Below, piece after piece: positions 9,195 to 19,380 of a stretch of DNA of 64,000 nt. The position numbers and the translations under genes are program-made. Below the pieces are notes generated by a model, which was not told the origin of the DNA, made no database searches, and saw nothing but the letters and a program-made list of their open reading frames with translations. How positions within the stretch are numbered: position 1 is the stretch's first letter; every line of letters starts with the position of its first letter. Source of the stretch: Streptococcus mitis subsp. hohhotensis (GTDB lineage: Bacteria > Bacillota > Bacilli > Lactobacillales > Streptococcaceae); the NCBI RefSeq assembly GCF_020089495.2, contig NZ_JAIRCA020000012.1, positions 1-64,000 on the forward strand, written 5' to 3'.

Positions 9195-12100
9195 CTATTT
9201 CCTATCTACATTTTTCTTTACTTTTTTGGCATGTACTTGCAATTCTGTTAAGGCTATGGGACTGGTCAAATTTTCAAATCGAAGACGAAGGGCATAGGTT
9301 TCCACCTTGTCAAATTCAAAACGAAGCTCTTCATCCTTGTCGCTTGAAACTTTTCGGATAGCTGATACAGGGCGCCAATTCTCCTCTTGCTTGAGCAGGG
9401 AATCCTTATCCAAATGATTTGGAGTCCGAGGTAAGCTAGGCTCATTCCCTATGTAATAATCAATAAAGGTCGGCTCCACCGCCACATAGTCTTGATTTTC
9501 AACATAATACAAGGTCAGGTTATCCACAAATCGCGGTTTTAAAATCCCTGCATCTCCAAAAAGAATGCCCACGCTGGCTTTCTCTGACTTAGCAATCCAA
9601 GTATTGGCTGTCGATTTCTTCCGAGCAATGACCTTGTCATTGAGGTAAGAGGCTGGGTGATTCGGCTCTGAGTGGGAAGCAAAGACCAGAGGCAGGTTAG
9701 ATCCTGTCCACTGATTGGAAATGACTTCCCCATCTACACTAGCATCTGTCACATGAATAGTGACTGTTGCTGGCAACTCACAGCCCGCTACTTGCCCTGT
9801 GAGCACACATTCTCCTACCTGAGCATAGACTCGAGGATCGACTTCATCCCAAGTCACCTTGGCCGTATCTCGTCTGCCATCTGATAAGACTAGCTTGACT
9901 CGGTCTGGTAAGTGTGGGGCTTCCTTGACAAGCGTCCAGACTCTTTCAGGCTCAATAGCGCAAATCCCTTGGACACAAATCTGAGCAGAAGCCTTTATAT
10001 CCAGCCCCTCAAGATGACCAGATACCGTAAATTTATGAAAGCTTGCCATATCTTCTTCGGAGATTGCCTCCCAAACAACCTTGACTCGTTTTGCACTACC
10101 GGACTCATAGTCCACCAAGACTGAAGATGGCAGCTGTGGATAAGTTCCCTTAGCTGTATACAAGCGAAGTGGTCGTACAGAAAGTGCCTGCCCTAGCGAG
10201 GTATTTTCTGAGACCTGCAAGTGAGTTTGATAGGTCTTCCCTTGATACATGGCTCGGATAACCAAGTCCCCTGCAGACAAGCAATGAAGCACTCCCTGCT
10301 TGATAATGGCATGGGCACTACCACTCGTCTCCCAAATCACTTCACTATTCCCCACCTTGTTCACAGGGTTATCCACAGTTTGTGGATAAAGTCCAATAGC
10401 TGGGGAAGCCCCTTCTTGTAATCCTGCCTGCTTGTCCACTCGAATCTCAAATAAGCGCTGATTTTTCACTGGCTGGCAAGCCAAAGCCTCTCCCCCTAGG
10501 AAATCAAAACTTGCTGGCTCTAGCCCTCTGGCACTGGCCTTTACTCTCACTTGACCTACCTGCTCCAAGCTCTGAACTAAGAGGACACCTCTGCCATGAA
10601 AGGCTTTCCGCTTAAACCGACCATTTTTCTGGGCTTGGTAACGTTCACGACTGGCCTGCATGCCGTTATCCACACCTACAATGCGAGCAGGGCCTGCAAT
10701 TTCAAAATGAAGCTGATTGGAGGCAGTCGGCACCCAATTTCCATCCTTGTCCAATACATCAAAATAGAGATAAAGGAGGTCTTGCCCATCTGGCTCCAGT
10801 TGTGATTTATCGGCATGTAACCCGATTTTGGCTGGCTTACCTGCAGTCACCACCCTATCTTCTGCCACAAGCTGACCTTGACAGTCATAGGCTACAGCAT
10901 GCAATTCTCCCGGTTGATAAGGCAAACGCCATTCGAGATAGAGTTGGCCAGAACCTTGTCCCTCTTGGTATTTTCTACCATCTGAAGTCCATTTTTCCTG
11001 AAAAGTCTTCCTACCTTGGGATTTTCCATTAAGAAATAGCTCTACTGAACCAGCATTTGAATACACTCGAACAGGGATATCCCCATACTTATCCACAACT
11101 TGTTGATAACTCTTGTGGATTTCCCAATTCCAGTGGGGCAGGATATGAACCATAGGATGCTGATCTAGTGCCAACCACTGACTTTGATAGAGATAATAAT
11201 CATTTTTAGGAATTCCTGCTGTGTCCACAATTCCAAAATAAGAACTCTTGACAGGCGTATCATTTTGATTATGCCAAGGAGTCGGCTCACCTATATAGTC
11301 CACTCCTGTCCAGATAAACTGACCTGCATAGTCTAGCCGATTTCTATCTGCTATCCAAGAAACCATCGCTGTCTTTCCCCAAGGAACCCGATCATTGCCA
11401 TAGTCTGACTGTTCAAAATTCCGCACGCGGCGATTATCCCCAACCCATTCCTTATCTGGGCGAAAATAGCTGTCACGCGTTCGGGTAGCCGATGAGGTTT
11501 CAGACCCGTAAAGTCGCCACTTGGGATGTCTTTTACGAATCCTATCAATATTGTCTTCTGAGTAATTCAAGCCCACCACATCCAACAAATTGGCTATCTT
11601 TTCATGACCTCCAGACCCATCTCCAAAGCGGAACTGATCCATTCCCATGGTCACAAAACGGCTATCATCAACCTCCTTGACCCTTTCTAGCAAGCGTTTG
11701 ATCGTCTTCAATGAATGAGCATCTCCATTTGCTTCACTAACTTCATTTCCTAAGGACCACATAAAAATAGCTGGATTGTTCTTGCCACGCTCAATCATGA
11801 TGCGCAAATCATAATCTGACCAGAAATCGCCTGCTTTTGCTTCTGGATGAGTAGCTTCTTCCTCAAAAAAACGACCATAATCATATTCTTTCTTGCCTCC
11901 ATACCAGGTATCAAAGGCTTCTTCTTGGATGAGTAGCCCCATTTTGGCAGCCACATCCAGCAAAATACTACTAGCTGGATTATGGGTAATTCGGATAGCA
12001 TTGACCCCCATTTCCTTCATCTGACGCAAGCGTCTCTCAGCAGCTGACCTGTTTTCCACAGCTCCCAGCGCTCCGTAGTCATGATGCAGACAAACCCCAT

Positions 12101-12983
12101 GAATCTTCAACCAGCGACCATTTAGAAAGAAGCCCTTATCCGCTTGCCAATCCATATAGCGGTAACCAAAGGTCTCCTCTTCTTCATCAACTAAAATTCC
12201 ATTTTTGTAAAGGCGAGTCTTCAATTGATAAAGGTGAGGATGATCAATATCCCAAAGCAAGGGTTGAAAAATTGATATGGCTTGTTTGAAATGATATTTT
12301 TCCCCAGACTCAATCATTACAGAATCAGTCTCCTGCCAGTCAGAAATACGCTGTCCCTCATACCAGATACTCTGCTCCAAATACACCGACACGGACTGAG
12401 GTCCATCATTTGAAACCTTACTTGTAAGCTGAGTCTCCACCCATCTATCTCTTTGTTCCTTGAGCTTGGGACTTTCTATCTTAATCCCATATAAATCCAG
12501 ATGCACCGAATCTGTAATCAATAATTTTACTTCTCGGTAAATACCGCTACCAGAGTACCAACGACTGCTAGGTTGCTGATTCTCCACAAAAACCGCAAGC
12601 TGATTGGCCGTCCCATCATTTCTTAGATAAGGCGTAATATCATAAGAAAAAGGTGTGTAGCCATTGGGATAATAGCCCAGCACTTGCCCGTTGATATAGA
12701 CTTGGGCATTCATGTAAACTCCATCAAACAACAAACGCACCGATACAAGACTTGAATCTTCTTCCAAGTAAAACTGTGTTCGATACCAGGCTTGACCCCC
12801 GTTTAACTGACCACCCTCATTTTGCGCTGGCGAATACTGATCAAAATCATTGTAAATACTCCAGTCATGTGGCACTTGAATGGCCTGCCAATTTTCCCTC
12901 TGAAAATCCGCTGCCAAGGCCTCTTCTTTCCCTACCTCTTGACTAAAAAACCAGTGATTTCGTAAAACTTCTTCTCTTCTCAT
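9195..12983 (-). CDS. Large GH2 glycoside hydrolase, probable beta-galactosidase
   Basis: The 1,262-residue protein has the GH2 order: sugar-binding jelly roll (about 1-180), Ig-like domain (to ~285), and catalytic barrel with NPAIFMWSLGNEVSE (acid/base Glu414) and RLYGSETSSATR (nucleophile Glu495). The motif GQFIWTGVDYIGEPTPW follows. Downstream lie a DUF4982-like domain, several Ig-like domains (about 690-1080) and a discoidin-like C-terminal module. No signal peptide or LPxTG motif is seen, unlike the surface beta-galactosidase BgaA of pneumococcus. This points to an intracellular enzyme paired with the fucosidase for degrading host glycans or milk-type sugars. Substrate specificity is inferred from family only. 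Confidence 0.88.
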   Translation of the reverse strand: MRREEVLRNHWFFSQEVGKEEALAADFQRENWQAIQVPHDWSIYNDFDQYSPAQNEGGQLNGGQAWYRTQFYLEEDSSLVSVRLLFDGVYMNAQVYINGQVLGYYPNGYTPFSYDITPYLRNDGTANQLAVFVENQQPSSRWYSGSGIYREVKLLITDSVHLDLYGIKIESPKLKEQRDRWVETQLTSKVSNDGPQSVSVYLEQSIWYEGQRISDWQETDSVMIESGEKYHFKQAISIFQPLLWDIDHPHLYQLKTRLYKNGILVDEEEETFGYRYMDWQADKGFFLNGRWLKIHGVCLHHDYGALGAVENRSAAERRLRQMKEMGVNAIRITHNPASSILLDVAAKMGLLIQEEAFDTWYGGKKEYDYGRFFEEEATHPEAKAGDFWSDYDLRIMIERGKNNPAIFMWSLGNEVSEANGDAHSLKTIKRLLERVKEVDDSRFVTMGMDQFRFGDGSGGHEKIANLLDVVGLNYSEDNIDRIRKRHPKWRLYGSETSSATRTRDSYFRPDKEWVGDNRRVRNFEQSDYGNDRVPWGKTAMVSWIADRNRLDYAGQFIWTGVDYIGEPTPWHNQNDTPVKSSYFGIVDTAGIPKNDYYLYQSQWLALDQHPMVHILPHWNWEIHKSYQQVVDKYGDIPVRVYSNAGSVELFLNGKSQGRKTFQEKWTSDGRKYQEGQGSGQLYLEWRLPYQPGELHAVAYDCQGQLVAEDRVVTAGKPAKIGLHADKSQLEPDGQDLLYLYFDVLDKDGNWVPTASNQLHFEIAGPARIVGVDNGMQASRERYQAQKNGRFKRKAFHGRGVLLVQSLEQVGQVRVKASARGLEPASFDFLGGEALACQPVKNQRLFEIRVDKQAGLQEGASPAIGLYPQTVDNPVNKVGNSEVIWETSGSAHAIIKQGVLHCLSAGDLVIRAMYQGKTYQTHLQVSENTSLGQALSVRPLRLYTAKGTYPQLPSSVLVDYESGSAKRVKVVWEAISEEDMASFHKFTVSGHLEGLDIKASAQICVQGICAIEPERVWTLVKEAPHLPDRVKLVLSDGRRDTAKVTWDEVDPRVYAQVGECVLTGQVAGCELPATVTIHVTDASVDGEVISNQWTGSNLPLVFASHSEPNHPASYLNDKVIARKKSTANTWIAKSEKASVGILFGDAGILKPRFVDNLTLYYVENQDYVAVEPTFIDYYIGNEPSLPRTPNHLDKDSLLKQEENWRPVSAIRKVSSDKDEELRFEFDKVETYALRLRFENLTSPIALTELQVHAKKVKKNVDRK

Positions 12984-13018
12984 ACAAACATTCCTCTTTA
13001 AACGAATCGATTTACTTG

Positions 13019-13047
13019 ACTATAGCACAAAACAAAAGCGCTTTCAA
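13019..13047 (-). promoter_or_regulatory. Glycosidase operon promoter with overlapping CcpA cre site
   Basis: Minus-strand hexamers are TTGAAA (13042-13047), a 17-base spacer, and TATAGT (13019-13024) with an extended TGC. The palindromic core GAAAGCGCTTTT at about 13034-13045 matches the CcpA cre consensus and overlaps the -35. This geometry predicts catabolite repression of the GH2-GH29 operon. Confidence 0.75.
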
Positions 13048-13170
13048 TGTTTCCTCTATCACTCCCTAAATCCTCAGAAAAGATTCTATAATTTGTGGAA
13101 AAGTCTGAAAATCACTCCATGTTCAAGCAAACTGTAATTTGCATAAACAATACAAACCTCAAAAGAGACC

Positions 13171-13204
13171 AAAAAACACCCCTCTGAATGTTCATTCCAG
13201 AGAG
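13171..13204 (-). terminator. Terminator of the zinc metalloprotease gene
   Basis: On the minus strand CTCTGGAATG pairs with CATTCAGAG (one bulge), followed by GGGGTGTTTTTTGG. It sits 15 bases past the stop codon of the protease gene. Confidence 0.7.
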
Positions 13205-13218
13205 ATGTTCCTTTTGTC

Positions 13219-16200
13219 TTAGCTATTGTAAATCGATTGTCTAAAGTCATCTGAATCTTTGAGATAAGCTTTATAAATCGCTTTTTTCAGTTTTTGGACT
13301 GGAGTTTCGATAAAGGTATAGGTGCGCGCAGTTGTATTGCCTGCCTTTATTTGAGCAAGTTCTTCTTTAACAGCTTTCTGCATCAATTCACTTAACTTCT
13401 GACTTGTCAGACTTATTTGCTGACCTTCATATTGAATTGTCAAAGCTTTCAATTGATCAATCTTAGCTACTCTTTCCTTAAACTGTGCTTTTTTGAACTC
13501 AGCATAGCTCTTACCATTCAAAATTTTATTGAAAATGTAAGTATCAGATAGAGGCTTGTTCTCAGCCTCTGCTGCTTGCTTGTATTGATTTGACGCATAA
13601 GGTACAAATCCTTCATAATAGCCCAAAGCTCCCATAAGTTCAAAGGCTTGTTTTCTAAAGGTGATGTCCCCACTCATACCAGAGTCATTTTGACTAACAC
13701 CATAAATAGTATCAAACATATCAACGGTGTAATAACCATTTGCTGCAATTTTACCTTTATCTGAAAAACCAGCAATGATATAACGATTGACCAGGATATG
13801 ATTGTCAATCAAACTATCAATATCTGTCAATTTTTTGGCATCTTCTAAGGTCAGAGCTTGAATCTCCTCACTCTTATGAGTCGGTTTAACTGCTGTATTA
13901 CGGTAATCTACCCAAGTTCTAGGACCTGTTGAAGGAATCGGCATTATTTTTTTGAAATAACTCATCTTGTCTTCTGCAGATAAGCCTTTACTTACCTCTG
14001 CTTCTAGATAATCTAGAGTATAAAGGACATCAAAACTTCCCTTCATATAAGATTTCAAATCTTCTGCTGTTTTAAATCGATCAGGTGTTTTGTTGTAAAA
14101 TCCATTCTTATCACTCTCATCATATACAAAGTTGAGATTGAAATAAGTATCCTTTTCTGGATTATAGGAGTTTTCAAAAATACCACGCGCATAAAACTCT
14201 GCTCCTGTACCATCTCGACGACCGTGATTATTAAACAAGACCGTTCTATCTAGTAAGTGCGTCATTTCATGAGAATAAGTCGCTGAACCTCTATCATCCA
14301 GAACTCTATCTATAAAGTAACGGACACCTAATCCATTTGCCTCAGCTCCCACCTTACTTACTGGAGAATAGTAATTCATAGGAGTCATAAATTGGTCGAC
14401 TCCCTTATCAGCTCCATTACCAGTAGCTGGTGACCAAGTGCTATCAATCTGGGCATTCGGATTACTTGTATATTTCTTCATCGTATCAATAATCAAGCGA
14501 TTTGTCAGTAACTTATCACGATTTTCTGGTTTTGTTATACGATAAAGAGTATCAACATAGTTGGCTTGTTGTACAGCCGCCTTTTCAATTAAAGACTTGA
14601 CTCTAGCAAGCTCAGCCTGATACTTAGTTGGATTAGACTGAGTAAGAGAAGTATCTATATAGGAACCAATATTACCATAAGTAATTGTCGCCATATTACT
14701 AATCACGTAAACATTTGGTTCTTTCACATTCAAAAGTCCCAAAATAGCAGCCATATTAGCCTCTTGTTTACGAGGATCCTTTTCCCCAGCTGTCAACTTG
14801 CTATACAACCCGACATGCGCTGAAGGATTTTCCTTAGATGGTTTTTCAACAATCATAGCTTGGCTAGATTTTTTAAGCCAGGTATCCGCATCATCTGACG
14901 TAAAGAGTTGGCGATTGCTGTCTAAAAATTCCTTCAAACTAGCCTTACCTGTAATAGTAGATAAATACTTTGTAAATGTTTGAGGACTATTGGTCAATTT
15001 CATCTCTTCATAAGACATGGATCCTAATTTTTTCAAACTATCCAAGGCGGTCATTGTCTTATTGCCAAATGAGCTTGGATTAAAGGCCAGAATATCACGA
15101 ATATTCGTGTCCCCAAATTGAATATTATAAAAACGATTGATATAAGACAGTCCCAACAAAATCTGCTCTTTGTATTGCTCAAGCTCTTGTTTGACCTTGC
15201 TGCGATTTTCAGGGGTATCTCCTATAATTCCCAATGTATGCGAGGCTATCTTTTTGAAACTTGACTCAGCTTGCGTCTTCGTCTGATCAAAGCTTTCTTG
15301 AATTGATAGTTTTTGAAGATACTCTGTGCGCAACATATCTTTGACTTCTTGGTCAGTGATATTTGGGTGTGTTTTTCTGAGCGCAATTCTCTTTGTTATA
15401 ATATCTCGAGGATCATAGACAGGCTCCAACTGTTCTTTTAGTTTACTGTCATTTAAGAAATCTACTGATCTCACGCTTGTAGTAAGAGCAGACACATCTA
15501 CAGCATCTTCTCTCTCACTATTAGCCGGAAGTAAGTGTGGTTTATCCTCCTGACTACCAACTAAAACAACTCTCGGTTTCATTGGCTTTGTTATTTGACT
15601 CACTTCTTGAGGATTAACCAATTCACCAGTTTGTTCATTGATAGCGTAGGTTCTGGTAAGTGTATTCTCACCAACTTCACCCTCAGATGCTACCTTTTCT
15701 ATATTTTTAGCAAGTGAAGAATCCTCTCTTCGCTCCTCAGTAACAGCAATCGGTTGTATTACTTTTTCCACATTACCAACTTGAATCACTTTATCGACTG
15801 CTGGATTTACTTGTCTAGTAGTATCAGATACCGTCACCTGACCTGTTGCCTTGTCTAGTTGATAAGTCGTCCTAGTTTCCACCGAACCATCATGCCCTGC
15901 AACCGCTACTTCCTGTCGTCTGAACTCCAAAGCAGGATTCACTTGGTAAATCGTTTTATGAGATAGGACAGTAGTTTCAACACTCGGTTTAGTTCCAACT
16001 TCTACAACTTGATCAACTTTGTTAACTACTATTTTGACAGTTTTATTCTCAGAAATATTTCCACTTGCTTGATCTTTAGTATAGGTAGTAGTAACTTGTT
16101 CTTGTCCCTCAACACCCGGAATTTTTACTCTTGTAACGCCGTGGTCTAGTTTCTCATTCTTTTCATAAACGGTTTCATAAGGAACAGCTTTGGTCTCCAC

Positions 16201-18041
16201 TTTGGTCTGAGGAAGTTGAGTGTCTTCTTTGTACTCTGGGAGAGCCTCCTGTATCTCAGGCTCACCGGAAACGCCACCTTCATAAGACGGAAGAGATGGC
16301 TCTACCGAAGGATCGCCGGAAACACCACCTTCATAAGAAGGAAGGGACGGTTCCACCAAGGATTCACCAGAAACACTGCCTTCATAAGACGGAAGAGATG
16401 GCTCTACCGAAGGATCGCCGGAAACACCACCCTCATAAGAAGGAAGGGACGGTTCCACCAAGGATTCGCCAGAAACACCGCCTTCATAAGAGGAAAGAGA
16501 CGGCTCTACCAAAGTTTCACCAGAAACACCGCCTTCATAAGACGGAAGAGATGGCTCTACCGAAGGATCGCCGGAAACACCACCTTCATAAGAGGAAAGG
16601 GACGGTTCCACCAAGGACTCACCGGAAACACCGCCTTCATAAGACGGAAGCGCTGGTTCTACCAAGGATTCGCCGGAAACACCACCTTCATAAGAGGGAA
16701 GGGACGGTTCCACCAAGGATTCGCCAGAAACACCACCTTCATAAGATGGAAGGGACGGCTCCACCAAGGATTCACCGGAAACACCGCCTTCATAAGACGG
16801 AAGAGACGGCTCTACCGAAGGCTCACCGGAAACACCGCCTTCATAAGACGGAAGTGCTGGTTCTACCAAGGACTCACCGGAAACACCGCCTTCATAAGAT
16901 GGAAGGGACGGTTCCACCAAGGATTCGCCGGAAACACCGCCCTCATAAGACGGAAGAGGTGGTTGGACTTCCGGGGCTAGGCTTATACCATTTTCTTGAG
17001 GTTCCTTCTCTTTTGCCCCGACCAAAATCACCTGAGCAACTGGTTCACGAAGCACTTCTCTCCCTACTTCATTTCGCGTAACAATACCATCGACAACCCT
17101 TACTTCTGTTAAGATTCGTTCTTGTCCCTTGGCACCTTCTATAGAAATTCTTTTTTCTCCCTTAGCCAGAGTTGGGTCAGACTGCAATTGAGTTTCAAAC
17201 TCTATCTCCCCTACCCTAACTTCCAGTTCTGGCTTGTCTTCAATAACAGTTTTCATTCCTTCATCTGGTACTTTTTTAGACTCAATACTCATACTTTTTT
17301 CAGAAGTTGGATTTAAAACAGGCTCAACTGCGTAGGATGGTTGAGGAGATTGTACAAGGTCTTCAGTCGAGCTAAAATGAGATGCCAACTGTGGTACAAT
17401 CTTCTTAGACTGAGATTCTGAACTTTCCTCCTTTTGAGATAATGCTGGCGACTCTACCTTATCAACAGAAAGTTCCTTGCTAGCACTATCTCTTACCAAA
17501 TAATATCCCGTAAATTCATATCCTTGAACTCTTTCAGGACTTGGTAGAAACTGACCTTCTACCCTTTTAACAAGGGCTGGTTGCAATTCTACCAGATTTT
17601 CGAAAGCAGAGATGGATGCTCCCCAGCCACCAACAGCAAAGACTGTCACAAGAAAGTAAGACGCTCCCTTTTTTCTCTTGATTAAAGTGAAGGAAAGCAA
17701 TAATAATCCTGCTCCCAAGATAAACATCTCATCATTAGAAAACAGACCTGTTTCTGGTAATCTTGTAGCCAATTTTCGATAGACAAAATAGTATTCTTTT
17801 CCCTCTTTTACCTCAATCTTATTTTCTTCAAACCATTGCAACTCAGATTTCAGCTTTTCAGGTAAATCCTGCTCATCCAAGTAATGACTTGAAATTAGTG
17901 TTGAAGTCGTTTCTGTAGCCTGTACGGGTTGAGCCCCATACCAGCAAAAAATAAACTCGTTCCTAGCAAGACCGAACAAGCTCCTATTGTATATTTTCTC
18001 AAAGAAAAACGCTGCTTTCTATCAAATTGATATTCTTTCAT
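13219..18041 (-). pseudogene. M26 zinc metalloprotease (Zmp/IgA1-protease family), frameshifted after signal peptide
   Basis: The long frame (13219-17979, 1,586 codons) lacks a plausible start. A second frame starting at 18041 with a GGAG site encodes MKEYQFDRKQRFSLRKYTIGA and a hydrophobic signal ending FFAGMG. Restoring one G in the run at 17934-17937 would join it to AQPVQATETT of the long frame. After the join come an N-terminal LPETG motif with membrane anchor (about residues 74-100 of the long frame), as known for Zmps. Several G5-like segments and fourteen 17-residue PSYEGGVSGESLVEP repeats follow. The catalytic zinc site is HEMTH (about 1237-1241) with a Glu about 20 residues later. 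The frameshift could be real, phase-variable or a sequencing error. The family cleaves host IgA1, mucin or other targets; this one's target is unknown. Confidence 0.82.
16251..16967 (-). repeat. 51-base tandem repeat array in the metalloprotease gene (14 copies)
   Basis: Fourteen consecutive units encode a 17-residue motif of the form LPSYEGGVSGESLVEPS. Variants are EPSVEP, DPSVEP, ETLVEP, one SSYEGG type and one SYEGSVSG. The units keep the reading frame (51 bases each) and similar repeats occur in other streptococcal IgA1-protease-family proteins. The array is a natural site for length variation between strains. Confidence 0.9.
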
Positions 18042-18075
18042 TCCATCTCCCGTCATTCCTTGTTAATGTATATTT

Positions 18076-18081
18076 AGTATA
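18076..18081 (-). promoter_or_regulatory. Probable -10 of the metalloprotease promoter
   Basis: On the minus strand GTTATACT lies about 35 bases before the upstream ATG at 18041. A weak TTTGTG sits 18 bases further upstream. This start-proximal promoter supports 18041 as the original start. Confidence 0.45.
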
Positions 18082-18204
18082 ACAGAAATTACTCATATAC
18101 ACAAAGGTTTTAAATTCATAGTTATCAATTTCAGTATATTCATAAAAACTCTTATACTTATAAATGGATTTTGTATAAATATTTCTATATTGCTTGAAGT
18201 AAGA

Positions 18205-18232
18205 TAAAAAGAGCCTGTTGCCAAGCTCTTTA
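18205..18232 (-). terminator. Terminator of the SPFH gene
   Basis: On the minus strand AGAGCTTG, loop GCAA, CAGGCTCT, then TTTTTATC, directly after the SPFH stop codon. Confidence 0.75.
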
Positions 18233-18237
18233 GTCTA

Positions 18238-19137
18238 TTATTTCTTCTCAGCGCGGAGGGCTGACAAGATTTGTGTACGGATATCATCCACACCATTTGG
18301 TGTATTTGGTAAAAAGATGGTTTGATTTCCTTTAGAGGCAAAGGTATTCAAGGTATCCAAATACTGGTTGGTCAAGAGGATGGACATGATTTGTTCTTCT
18401 GTCATGCCAACATTGGCTTCCTTGAGTTCGGTGATAGACTCCGCCAATCCATCCACAATCGCCTTACGTTGTTGGGCAATCCCCACACCATGAAGGCGGT
18501 CTTTTTCTGCTTCGGCTTCCGCTGCAGTGACGATTTTAATCTTATCAGCTTCAGCCAATTCTTGCGCTGCGACCCGCTTACGTTGTGCCGCATTGATTTC
18601 ATTCATGGATTGCTTAACTTCTGCATCTGGTTCGACCTTGGTAATCAAAGTTTTCACAATAATGTACCCGTAAGTAGTCATTTCTTCTGCTACTTGGTGT
18701 TGAACTTCAAGGGCAATCTCATCTTTTTTCTCAAACAATTCATCCAAGGTTAATTTGGGAACAGAAGAGCGAAGGGCGTCTTCAATATAAGATTTAATCT
18801 GAGATTCTGGACGCATGAGTTTATAGTAGGCATCTGTCACGCTCTGCTCATTGACACGGTACTGAGTCGCTACATTCATCATAACGAACACATTATCCTT
18901 GGTCTTAGTTTCAACCACAATATCGCTTTGCAGCAAGCGCAACTGAATCCGCGCTGCAATCGAGTCAATCCCAAAAGGCAAGCGAATATGAATACCGCTA
19001 TTGGCAACCTTTTGGTATTTCCCAAAGCGTTCAATAATCGCCACCGACTGCTGACGAACCACATAAACTGTACTCAGTGTGACTATCAGCAATAGGAGCA
19101 CACAAACCACCACAAAAATCATCAAAAATGTTGCCAT
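18238..19137 (-). CDS. SPFH/band 7 (stomatin-like) membrane protein
   Basis: The 299-residue protein has one N-terminal membrane helix (FLMIFVVVCVLLLLIVTLS) and then an SPFH domain with the typical opening VVRQQSVAIIERFGKYQKV and LPFGID. It ends with an Ala/Glu-rich helical stretch (ELAEADKIKIVTAAEAEAEKDR). Start is the ATG eight bases after GGAGG; the Met codon five codons earlier overlaps that Shine-Dalgarno and is rejected. Family members organise membrane microdomains or partner with proteases, but no NfeD or FtsH gene lies next to it. It appears monocistronic with its own TATAAT and terminator. Confidence 0.88.
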   Translation of the reverse strand: MATFLMIFVVVCVLLLLIVTLSTVYVVRQQSVAIIERFGKYQKVANSGIHIRLPFGIDSIAARIQLRLLQSDIVVETKTKDNVFVMMNVATQYRVNEQSVTDAYYKLMRPESQIKSYIEDALRSSVPKLTLDELFEKKDEIALEVQHQVAEEMTTYGYIIVKTLITKVEPDAEVKQSMNEINAAQRKRVAAQELAEADKIKIVTAAEAEAEKDRLHGVGIAQQRKAIVDGLAESITELKEANVGMTEEQIMSILLTNQYLDTLNTFASKGNQTIFLPNTPNGVDDIRTQILSALRAEKK

Positions 19138-19168
19138 TATCGTGACCTCCATTATTATTTTTTCCTGT

Positions 19169-19174
19169 ATTATA
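19169..19174 (-). promoter_or_regulatory. -10 of the SPFH gene
   Basis: Minus-strand TGTGCTATAAT is an extended -10 element about 30 bases before the chosen start codon; no convincing -35 is seen. Confidence 0.5.
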
Positions 19175-19319
19175 GCACATTTAAAGAAGGCTGTGCAGTT
19201 TTTACTGCGATTTTTCCTGAAATGTCAATAATTAGAGGTGAAACTACATTTCAAGTCAGTAATCGCTTTTTTCATTACATTAACTTCTATAGAATCTACA
19301 TCAATAGTCAGGGAATAAC

Positions 19320-19348
19320 TTGCCTTAACTTTTCCCTCGTGCTATACT
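19320..19348 (+). promoter_or_regulatory. lppC promoter
   Basis: TTGCCT (19320-19325), 17-base spacer, TATACT (19343-19348) with an upstream TGC. The gene's GGAG site and ATG follow about 30 bases later. Confidence 0.7.
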
Positions 19349-19380
19349 ATTTATTGAAATGAATAAATAGGAGATATTTC

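Noticed and set aside
16251..16967. Regular 51-base repeats considered as a CRISPR array
   Set aside because: Units are contiguous without unique spacers and encode a protein repeat in frame.
16216..17081. Two overlapping plus-strand frames of about 255-260 codons with repeating NTAFIRRKRW or HRKHRLHKTE
   Set aside because: Shadows of the 51-base repeats in the metalloprotease gene; no ribosome site or recognisable fold.
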